From contig NC_086370.1 in NCBI RefSeq assembly GCF_036324505.1, positions 12,572,512-12,636,511 on the forward strand: DNA of 64,000 nt, read 5' to 3'. This document shows, piece by piece, positions 51,958 through 61,418 of the stretch. The stretch is from Eleginops maclovinus (Eukaryota; Chordata; Actinopteri; Perciformes; Eleginopidae). Every line of letters begins with the position of its first letter. Within the stretch, counting starts at the first letter, position 1. A program made the translations under genes and the position numbers. The notes below the pieces were generated by a model. That model saw only the letters and a program-made list of their open reading frames with translations. It did no database searches and was not told the origin of the DNA.

Positions 51958-54900
51958 GATGCAATTTTGAAATGTAGCATGAGTAAAACACGGATTTATT
52001 ACAGTTATTTGGTAAGACCTTTTTCACAGAAGACGTTTTACTGGTCAACAGAGGGAACACAGGTGAAAACACTAATGAGGGGTGCATTCCATTTAGCTGA
52101 GCCTGGTGTTATGCAGGCTCACTTACTGACACAGTTTACTCAGATACTTAATGGAATACAGCCATCGTCAATGAGATTATTTACACTTGTGCTTTTCCTG
52201 CTTTGACATTCCAAAGTATCTGCTGTGCAAATGTTCTTAATTTTACTTTACACCTGCTTGGTGCTCGAGGCAGAGTTTGATCGAGCCAGGAAAGCTGTTT
52301 TCCTTGCAATCTTTAAGCTAAACTTAACGGCTTCATGGTGGTCAATCTTCTTGCCTGAATCCCAGCCAGAAAGCAAATTCCCAAAATGTCTATCTTTTGC
52401 TAATATTTTATTTTAATTTTATTACAAGTAGGCTATATAAACCAGTTCCACATTTACTATTATTTAGATGTGATTTAGTGTACCTGCTGAGTTTTAGTTT
52501 AGGAAGTAGAATTTTCTCAACTCACAAAGGAACCCTTTCTTCGTCTATCACGTGAAAAAACCAGAAGTCAGATAAATAAGTGACTTAAAACTACATAATT
52601 GTATTGAATAAAGTGTAGTGGAACAAAAAAATAAATGATGGCTATTTCTACTGGAATGTACACCAAATTAGTTTTGGTATATTTGCATATGACTATCCTG
52701 TCCAAACAAGCAATAAAGATATGATATGAGATAAGATTTGATAAAGAATATTGTCGATGTTCAATTAACCGCAACGAGTATTGAGAAACATTTTTTATTA
52801 ACTTGCACTAGTGGTGCATTTCAGCCTGTTTAGCAAAGCGATGCAGGAGCAGGGATAGTTTGAGCATTTTTAGGGAGTTTTTCTAGTCTTCCACAGGTTT
52901 TGTTTAGCATGGAGTGACAGCTTGGCTACAGGTGAAGCTTAGGAACACTCAATATTTGATGCAAAGTTAATCACATGAACAGCGGCTCACACATCTGTCA
53001 GGTTAATGAAATGATGTCCCAAGGAATAATGATATGTTTAACATACAGCTGCAGAAATGGATCCTTGAAATGTACGATCAACAGCATTGTCACATCTCGT
53101 GGTTAATTTTGTGTAGATGTAACCTAGACATCTGACAATAAGGAAAGGGTATTTTGATTCTCTTTTTTAAACATAAAGAGACCGACATCACACTTTGCAT
53201 CATAACAACTGCCAGGTTTGTTGAATTGGACAAAATGCTGATGGGAGTCTCATGTATGCTTCAGTTTGCTGTTACAATCAATACTAAACAACGTCATCAA
53301 GAGACAGAAATGGACCCTCGTGGATCTCCAGATTTAGACCAATTGAAAGATGCCAACAGGTGTATCCTCACTGAACTGTAAAACCCTAGCAAGGATGGAC
53401 AGCTTATCTAAAAACGCTTATTGGTAGGGACTGACTTTTCTGATGTATTCACTTTTACATTTTCAAGCCAGCGGCCGCCTCAATGTTGCCTCCCAGCAAG
53501 AACAAACAGATCAATTTCCCGCCAAATTAAGAGTGTGCATGTTCACCTTCTGTTTGTATTGGTTTTCTCCAGCTCCCGAAAGAATGCAAGTGAAATCGAA
53601 GTAAATCCTGCCTTTAGTCAAAGATTGTAGTAACATTAGTTAAATAATTATGGAAAGACAGTAAAAGTTCATACATCAAATTGAGTGCTATGAAATGTGG
53701 TTTCTTAATACACCCTCATGCTTTTCAGTAATTGATGAATGCCATTATGTTGTTTTGGTTGAATTCTATTATAATGATTAGATTAAATATAAATGGTTTT
53801 CAAGGGTCTTTAAAAAACATGTTTTAAAAGGGAAATTATAAGTCTTACAACGTCCCACAAATCCGTCATAATGCTCTAATCTTTACCTTTGTAAAATAAT
53901 ATGCTTTGATAATTTCTTTAAAAACTATCACCATTTTTGGAGTCATACTGACCCTTTTCAATGGGTCTGAAACACTTCACTTTAACTATATTATTTAGTA
54001 TTTTAATTTATTATTTTTCACTTTTCCAGGCTGTTGACAGCAGATAGGAGCAATGTTTTCCTTTGTAAACATGTTGTCCTACTTTCTCTGTCAGCAAAGT
54101 AAACAAAGTAATGTGTTTTAATAAATCCCAATGGGACTTTGGCTTGAAGAGGGGAAAACACTTGTGGATGACATTTGGATGATTCTAGAGGATAAAGGAA
54201 CAAAATGTCAACCACTTACCATCATCTTTAAACACACTGTGACAGTGGACGAAAAAGGGGTAAGACTTTAGACTTTTAGATAGCCTTTTCATTTCCGATA
54301 GCAAATGGTCAGTCTGGGTGTGGTTGTTTGCCCCTTTACCCCTTCTTCCTGAAAATACCAGGAAGATATGTAATGATAATTTATGTTAACTTAAATGTTG
54401 ACTGTCTGAACATTTACACTTTAAATGTCCTTGTTTCAACAGATTTTCCTGTGAACCCAATTGAATATAATATTTATTTAACTAAATATAAGCAAGGCCT
54501 CCGGTTACAATTGTGTAACCAGTTTACCCTCCTTCAGGCTTTGTTTCAGATCTGCTTAAACTTTGATTACCTTGAAAAATAAATATAATGTGGCAGTAAC
54601 TAGGGTGCTGTGAACACAAAGTGTGACTGCAGTGCAGCTAATTTGACAGAAATCCACTATAGACCCAAAAATAATCTGCTCTTCCTCACACTGAAAAGCT
54701 AATACTCCATCACGACACAGCACAAACTTTTATGAGATCTGAAATGAGGAATGAGACATTTATCAAATAAATTGTGCCCATATTTATAAAGCCCCAGGGC
54801 GACATACCCAAGTATGTGTTATGGGATGTTATCTCATCCCTAAAAAATGAAAACAAAATGAGCAAAAGTTTACAAATGACTAAAAGCGGCTCCTGGTGAG

Positions 54901-55671
54901 GAATATTGAATAACAAATCACAATGCTGCACATTTGATCCCCTGGGTGAAATTATATCAGGAAGAGGACAAAGAGAAACATCATACTGTGAATAGAAAGT
55001 CAACGTTAAGTATTCAATACTCCTGAAGAATAACCTTTGATTTGTTTGGGTGCATTTTTAAACAAAATGACGGGATCATTTGTTCCCTACGTATTGGTTT
55101 CCTTTTTGTATATTTTAATTTATATTATTGGCCTAGAGCTGCAATGCAAATGATCTTGATGAGGTCATGTTTGCAGCATTTACCAGCTCCAGATTGCGAC
55201 ACATTGACAAAGCTCCTCTCCAGCTACACAGCACATCCCTGCATACAGATTCTCCCCGCACGTCAGCTTCCATACGAAGCTCATGCAACAAATGTTGCAG
55301 TCGGGTCCTGGATTACATTTCTTGCCCTTTTGGATAACACACCATCCCCAGAACACCTCTCGCCCATGTAATGAGCAAGGGAAGGGAACAAATCGCACGA
55401 TGAAAGAAAGCAAGGTCATGACTAATGATTGTAAATCCATTTGGAAGAGATAAACAGCGTCCTAGTCAACTGCATGCCCACGGTCTAAGAAAGTGCCAGC
55501 TTTATCAAATATAGTCATGCACAACCAAATATTAAACATCAAGGGTGTCTTGCTGACAGCAGCCCGGCTTTCTAGTTTCCTTATTATACTGGGTAAATCC
55601 TCTCTGTGTCAAGCACCATGCCTGGATTTTAAGACCTAATTTAATTCCAACTATGTGCATCTCTGGTGCAG
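51958..55671. other. Intergenic region
   Basis: AT-rich. It contains a start-exon-like segment at 53310-53359 (MDPRGSPDLDQLKDAN, then ag|gtgtat) with an in-phase open stretch at 53467-53630. The donor is weak and I do not recognise the product, so I do not call a gene. Nothing else is supported. Confidence 0.5.
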
Positions 55672-55761
55672 GCCGCGTGTTACAAGCGTGAGACGCTGAT
55701 GAACTGTGGAGTGAGCGTCAAGGACTTCAAAAAGAAAAGCCTGCAGAAGATATGTGACTAA
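55672..55761 (+). CDS. Orphan terminal coding exon candidate
   Basis: After acceptor ctctggtgcag, 29 codons read AACYKRETLMNCGVSVKDFK and KKSLQKICD, then TAA. The other two forward frames are closed within nine codons. Base composition is GC-rich and contains several CpG, unlike the AT-rich surroundings, as in a conserved exon. I do not recognise the protein and find no certain upstream partner. It might end a gene whose earlier exons lie between 44.5 and 55.6 kb, or be a fragment of a pseudogene. Confidence 0.38.
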   Translation, partial: AACYKRETLMNCGVSVKDFKKKSLQKICD

Positions 55762-56506
55762 GTGCTATGATTTCTTTTTACATTCGCCCCCCGCGGGGAG
55801 ATAACATTTGATTTAAAATTCAAAATCATTAAATTACAGAAAGAGGTTTTCATTTATACATTCAATATTTCCCTTGGCCTGCTGGAAAACACATTTGTAT
55901 TCATGTAATTCAGGGCTACCTGTTCAGTGCCCCTAATTGGATCTAAAGTTAGTAATCTAATAAGCGCATATAGTAAGAGTAGAGATAAAAGCCCACAATC
56001 ATAGAAGGTTCCCGACTTTCAGACTGCGGTTATTTTTCACAAATTATGGCAAACAAAGGTGTAAGAGAAGGTTTAAATACCTCCTGAGCACGTATGCTTT
56101 GAATAAATCGCATTGTGCACTGTGAGGCAATATTCCAAGGCGGCATAATACAGCTGTGGAAATTGTTTATTTTCATCCATCTTCCTGCCACCATTCATCC
56201 ATTCTCCTGCCAGCAAATACAATGACATTGTTTCTGAGACAGCTGGGTAATGTTCTAGTCACCACCCTCACAACCACATCCCTGCCAAAACCCTGTGCAC
56301 TGAGCCATCTGAGTTCAGACTGGAGTAAAAACAAAGAAAGAAAAACCAAAGAGTGCTTTTAACACTGCAGAAATACTGTCATTGTGTCACTGACATAACA
56401 AGCAATTTAAGGGTAGAAAACTTGGAACACTGTCCAGGCAACTCAAAGCCTGTTGTGCTGTGGCATTATAATAAGAAAAAGTGGAGAGACGACTGGAATG
56501 CAACTT
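55762..56506. other. Short intergenic region between the orphan exon and the prim2 3' end
   Basis: No recognisable feature. It may include the 3' UTR of the orphan exon's transcript and, at its right edge, the cleavage site of prim2 on the opposite strand. Confidence 0.5.
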
Positions 56507-56512
56507 TTTATT
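56507..56512 (-). promoter_or_regulatory. prim2 polyadenylation signal
   Basis: AATAAA on the - strand, 112 bases after the prim2 stop codon; gives a short 3' UTR. Confidence 0.65.
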
Positions 56513-56624
56513 TTAACATCTCATGTACAGTGACTTTAAAAAATGTTACACCATTTCAAAATGAACCCGATCAAACATAAAGTCATCAAAGAAAGAAAAA
56601 AAAGTATAACAAAAAAGAAGCAAA

Positions 56625-56846
56625 TCAGGCATCTTGAAAGAAAGAATCGAGGTCCTCCGTCATCTCGGCCTCGTCTTGTGTGTTCGCTGCTGCCTCTGGA
56701 GCCGCGCTGGGTCCTCCGGTGGGGATTTCCTGCGGCTTTTGCGGCGCTTCCGTCTCTCGCTTTATCTCCTTGCCTCCGCCCAAAGCTTTCTGGCTCTCTA
56801 TAAAGTACTGGTTGGGGTGGTTGAGCGAGAAACTGGCATCCTCAAC
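56625..56846 (-). CDS. prim2: prim2 terminal coding exon
   Basis: 222 nt, 73 codons and a stop, entering in phase 0 after acceptor attgggcag. [20 protein letters not shown] is conserved. The following tail (about 50 residues) is rich in Glu, Pro and Ala and ends [10 protein letters not shown]. An apparent longer open frame upstream on the same strand is intron. Confidence 0.95.
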   Translation of the reverse strand, partial: VEDASFSLNHPNQYFIESQKALGGGKEIKRETEAPQKPQEIPTGGPSAAPEAAANTQDEAEMTEDLDSFFQDA

Positions 56847-59800
56847 CTGCCCAATAAAATGCAAACACAAGAGAGAAAGGACAAGAGGAAAATGAGAATA
56901 GCAGTCTTTGTTGTTAGCATACCAATTTATTGACTCAATGTTATCACCTTGTATAAAATAGCCATGAAACATCTGCTTCATTGGCAACCATGTGGGGTGT
57001 TTTGCTAATTTACTAAAAATCCAATCATTTATTAACGATGATGAGGACAGCGAGCTTACTTTGCCAAATTAGCGAGCTAATTCAATGAAAAGATGAAATG
57101 CCCTTTCAGGAAGTAAAATGTCAAAATCGCTCATGAGGAGTAAAAACCTATGAATCAATTTACAGATGAAGCTGGAGCACTTTTGAATGCTCTTTCTGTG
57201 AACTTTTACATCATTTTAAACAGTTGTGTAATTGAAATTGATGTTATTGAAACCATTAATGTGAATGAATGTTTTAATTACTGGGAAAGGCTTGCAGGAG
57301 ACATTTCACTCCGCTGCTTCCACCTGTAGCCTTTAGAGACATTGTGGATGTTTGATTCCCTTTAGGGCAATAATGCAGGGATTTAAGTTCTTCCTATAAA
57401 AATATTATATTGCATCTGTGCGGCTGAAGCGAACGGTAATCAATGTGCATCACATAAAACGATACTTGTGCTACAGATTTCTAACCAAATGATTAATTTT
57501 ACACATGACTGCAGAACATAATCTAAATGAATAAACATGTTATGGCATTTTTCATTTAAGTAGGATTAGAGGAGTGTATTCCCCACATATGGCGCCATTA
57601 TTTGAACACCAGTGTGTCACATGTTTGAAAGAGTTATAGTATGTGCCAAGTCCTGCAGTGAGTTCCTAAAGTGCTCTTGTGAAATGTTCAGAACAAATTA
57701 CAGCCGGTAACACAGTGCCATTCCATGTGACTCAGCATGTTATATTACTGTAATACTATGATTTTTCACTGATTCACACAGCAACCTTGTGTTTTTATTA
57801 ACCCATCCAACCACTAAACTGTGTACTAATCTCAGTCCTTTTGACAACGTTGTTGCTTTTTCTATTTTCTGTGAAACGAGCACTGTGAGTGTGACTGAAA
57901 GGGGTGATGACTCAAGTATACCAACTAAAACAGATTCACTTATTCACAAGGGGTATCCACGCATGGCCAAATTAATCTAAAATGTTCTAATAAAGCTATA
58001 CAAATTAAGTGGCTATAACAACCAGCTACTGATTGAGGAGATGACAGCTCAGGGTCTCTCCTGAGCGTCCATGCATGACGTGTATAAGGAGCAAACCCCT
58101 GCCTCTGATACAGGTAGCCCCAGTTACTGCCTACTTCAAAATACACCTGCACTTACATTGTGTGTCTGCTCAAAGTACTTTTGGCAGGCCAGCTGATAGT
58201 GCATCCCTTTAACCAGCTCCAGGATCTGCATAAGGAAAAGACAAAAGATGATGGCAAGTTAGGGATAAAGCTTAGATACTCACTCACATATGTCAAGATA
58301 AATTGTTGCAGCTCTGCATTCAAAATGGTTTTAAAAAGACACTGAGTCTAATCAAACACACCTCATAAATTACAGCAGTGAAAGAGACTTAGAGACTTTT
58401 GAAATGCAGTTAAAACATTACCAGGCTTATTTGGGCTGATTTAAATATTCATACCATGAGTCAACTCTTTGTAGAATACATTTTGGCAACGCTTGTACCT
58501 CATTGTAAATCTCACCTTTTGAGTTTCCTATAATTTCTTTCTGATTTTTCTTAAGCTCTGCAGGGTTAAAAAGAGAGAATGCTAGCAGGTATTTTGAAGC
58601 CCATGCTTTGGCTGGCTCACATAAGAGCTCTCACTTCTCTTGTACTTAAATCACTGTAGTGCCAGTGTGACTCTATACTGAGGGTGCCTGCTGAAAACTA
58701 AATCCAACGTCTACTGAGGTATTTTGCTCCTTTATAATTCCCTATATACCTGAAGGCTGCCTCCAGCATGATACCGCCACAGGCCTGCTCACCACCAGGG
58801 CTGGTGTGACCAAGTCTCTGCCTGATGATGCAGTTCATATTATTGGTAAATGGAAAACCGGGAACATTAGCAAAAGTTCACAGAAAGAGTGATATTTAAA
58901 AGCAGCTCGGATTTATACAGGAGAAAGATATATTGCTGGTGTGATATCAGTACTCAACTACAATTATGGAGCTTCACTCTGGACTAGAAAGTTCTTAGGA
59001 AGCTCTGGTTATTTATTTGTACCGGTAGGTAGATTTGGTTTGCGGTAAAAAGACAAGGTATCCATCGTCAGCGTCACAAGTTTCAAACAACACAGACAAA
59101 TCGTTAAAAAGTACCCCAGGCTCCAGCACATTGAAAACAATTAGAACAAACATGGACAATCGAACAAACAAACAAACAAATAAATAAATTAATTAATTAA
59201 TTAATTAATAGGCGTTGCTAACACAGCATCTTTGTGATGCTGCTACAACTTGTCCACCCAAGCGGTGGCTGCTACACCTTTGGACTATTAACCTTTCTGC
59301 CCAGAGACACAAGCAGAGACTCAGTGTGGGAATCATTTAACATGTAACCACATGATGAATCCACAAAACACTGCGAAAGCTGTATGATCATATCATTGAT
59401 ACATGTGCCTGTGTGGATAGACATTTTGTAAAGACATGTATGGATGATTCCTAATCCATTGGTTTCCCTGCCTTAAGGCTTTATATTAGGTTCCATCAGT
59501 AGGTCAAAGTTTCACTTATTGTATTAAATATAATCTACTATACATTTGCCTAACAGTGCAGAACTGCTGTGTTTGGAAAAGTTTACTGTAAGGGTCATGG
59601 GGATAAGGATCATACAGATCCACAAAGGCAGCGTTTCTTCTAGAAAATAGAACGAGGGCGCTAACGTCACCTCCGGTCCAAATTATGCCCCGCCCACTTT
59701 CCGGCGAAAATACTGCATTAGAGCGAAGCGGAAAATAATAGTTTCTTCATGTCTAAAAGCTACTGAGTCATATATTGCACCTCAAACAACAAATAAATCC

Positions 59801-61418
59801 GGAGTAATGGTTTCTTTACTTCCTCTACAGAAAAAAGGTGTAAAAGCGTGGTAGAAAAATTGCTTTTGGTCTCTACAGCTAATTTCCCTATTCATGACAA
59901 CTGTGAGGAGGGTGAAGTTCTATATAACGCTCCCGTTTTAATTATATTAAGGCTTAAAGTTATGCATAATTAAGGGCTTGGTCGCTTTGATACAGGTTAG
60001 CGCCGTCAGTGGGCGCTAGCCGCTAGTTGTCTGCTCTGCTAGCTCCGCTAACAGTCACTGCACTTGACCTGTCGGACATGTTGGTGGTGTTGGTGCCTTT
60101 TGAATGCAAATATCAGACATAATATGGCTTGCTGTGCGTTTAATTGTTCTAACAGACCGTCCAAGAAGTCTGGTCTCCAGTTTTTTCGGCAAGTGAAATT
60201 TTATTATTATTTTATTTATATTTGAGCACCGTTAGCACTAGTTATCAGTGTGTCTGCTCCATAGAATGTATAAAGTATCGCCTGCTCACTTGTTAGATTA
60301 GCTCGTTAGCGAGCTAATTACCTGTGGGTTCGCCTTCGAGCAAGACGCCCACGATGCGAAACGGGAGCGCCACCTTGCCGCTGGAGAAAATACTATCGCA
60401 TGAGAGAAGCATACGGTAGCATGTAGCCTAGCTTGGAAGCCTTCGCTAGCTTGGTAGCTTCGAGCTAGATGGGCGTGTTTCAGTAGCCACGCCCGCTTCA
60501 GATCCAACCCTATGTCCGTATTTGGATTAGCCGGGAGCGGGCGGGAGGTAGACTGAGAAGATGTCGACGGTGGGAGTCGCCCACTTTGAGCTTCATTACG
60601 GCTCTTCACAAACCTATGGGTGACGTCACGGATACTACGTCCATTATTTGTACTGTCTATGCCCGACATCCATCCCCTATTTATTCAGAGCTCTGTAAAA
60701 ACTAAAAGCTGTGTGTGCCGTCTCACGCTCTATTTGACATGATTTTCATATTTTTGGACTAATGATACAGTTTTTGACAATCAGAAATATTGTTTTCTTG
60801 CATCATGTTAATATTTTACGGGGAGTAAGTGGCATTTTGGTAAGAGGGCGCAGCGCCCCTGTTACCCTGTTTTGACCAAACCTTGGTGAGGATCATGCAG
60901 ATCCACTGGTTAAATTAAACTGTTATCTTATTTTCGGAAATGTATAAAAGATGTTGTGATATAGACCCTGGACGGCACCCACCTGACTGATCCCACTGGG
61001 AGACACTTTGTAGACCTGGAGCTTCTGCTTCAGCAGCTCTGGGTCGCTGTGACGGAAAGGACATCCTACAAACATTAAATAAATAATGAATTAGCACAAC
61101 AAATGTTTCACTCATGGAAGGAAGATTAAATACTCAACATGTAGAAACTATATTTAGATAATTGGGTAATGGTGACCACAGTCACTTGTGTCACTGTTCC
61201 CAGGGAAATGACTTTAAATAAAAGGCTGATAATGGCTGTCGAGCGGTTTATCGCATGGGTAATTGCTTCTTCCAACAGAACATCAACTCACCATGATGGT
61301 CGCCTTGGCTGGGTGCGTTTGATAGAATCACCTTCATGCAACTGTAGGGGGTGTAGTCTGTTCGCTTGCCTTCTTTGCCAAACATGTGGCGCACGCTGTA
61401 GGCATATGCTTTGTCAAA
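56625..61418 (-). CDS. prim2: prim2, DNA primase large subunit, last four coding exons
   Basis: PRIM2 (p58) is the regulatory subunit of primase. With PRIM1 and DNA polymerase alpha it starts RNA-DNA primers in the nucleus, and its C-terminal iron-sulfur domain binds template and initiating nucleotide. Four exons (61292-61418, 60983-61065, 58157-58225, 56625-56846) join with phases 0-1/1-0/0-0/0 to 166 codons plus a stop. Three cluster cysteines are visible: YSC in [12 protein letters not shown] in [10 protein letters not shown] and AC in QLACQKYFE, spaced 17 and 40 residues apart as in human C367, C384 and C424. The first (human C287) must be further upstream, beyond 64000. The SLNHPNQYF motif of the domain's end is intact. 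The extreme C-terminus (from about [10 protein letters not shown]) is acidic and variable, as in other vertebrates. Confidence 0.95.
56847..58156. other. prim2 last intron
   Basis: 1.3 kb, AT-rich; nothing recognised. Confidence 0.8.
58157..58225 (-). CDS. prim2: prim2 penultimate exon
   Basis: 69 nt, phase 0 at both ends, reading [20 protein letters not shown] then THN. It holds the fourth cluster cysteine (human C424). Acceptor tccttatgcag, donor gtaagt. Confidence 0.95.
59164..59210. repeat. Compound microsatellite (AAAC)n(AAAT)n(AATT)n
   Basis: Consecutive tetranucleotide runs, AAAC then AAAT then TTAA, each unit one step from the previous one. Confidence 0.95.
59606..60906. mobile_element. 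Repeat insertion flanked by an 18-bp duplication, with a THAP-domain exon
   Basis: The flanks AGGATCATACAGATCCAC (59606-59623) and AGGATCATGCAGATCCAC (60889-60906) differ at one base, marking 59624-60888 as inserted. The insert has a higher GC and CpG content than the intron around it, and contains gctagc-rich and CACGCCC stretches. It includes the start of a THAP domain on the + strand. A related fragment lies at 22950-23145. An 18-bp duplication is longer than the 8 bp of hAT or P elements and more like target-primed retrotransposition, so the mechanism is unclear. Confidence 0.75.
60124..60198 (+). pseudogene. THAP-domain first-exon fragment
   Basis: ATG at 60124 opens [20 protein letters not shown] then FRQ. 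The C-x2-4-C start and the following F-F-R are the N-terminal half of a THAP zinc finger, as in P-element-type transposases and THAP genes. The zinc-binding C-x2-H half is not found nearby. The frame runs on into AT-rich sequence and stops, so this is a lone exon or a broken copy. The end coordinate is approximate. Confidence 0.5.
60983..61065 (-). CDS. prim2: prim2 exon, third from the end
   Basis: 83 nt; the first two bases complete Gly, then [19 protein letters not shown] and VSPSGISQ, exit phase 0 before gtgggt. It holds the third cluster cysteine (human C384). The intron to the upstream exon is only 226 bp. Confidence 0.95.
61292..61418 (-). CDS. prim2: prim2 exon, fourth from the end
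   Basis: 127 nt after acceptor ccctctctgtag, donor gtgagt. It enters in phase 0 and reads [20 protein letters not shown], then [20 protein letters not shown] and HH, exiting with one base. It carries the second iron-sulfur cysteine (human C367) and the basic HMFGKEGKR template-contacting segment. Confidence 0.95.

Larger units (their letters stand above)
58226..60982. other. prim2 intron with microsatellite and insertion
   Basis: 2.76-kb intron holding a compound microsatellite (59164-59210) and a 1.27-kb repeat insertion (59624-60888). Confidence 0.85.

Noticed and set aside
54328..54582. 84-codon + strand frame with an acceptor-like site (tgtttcaacag)
   Set aside because: Strongly AT-rich, no donor or partner exon and no known motif.
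56625..56987. Met-started 120-codon reading of the prim2 terminal exon
   Set aside because: The first 46 codons are intron; the acceptor at 56847-56848 sets the exon start.
60298..60669. 123-codon - strand frame inside the repeat insertion
   Set aside because: A by-product of a CpG-rich repeat; antisense to the THAP fragment and without a domain.
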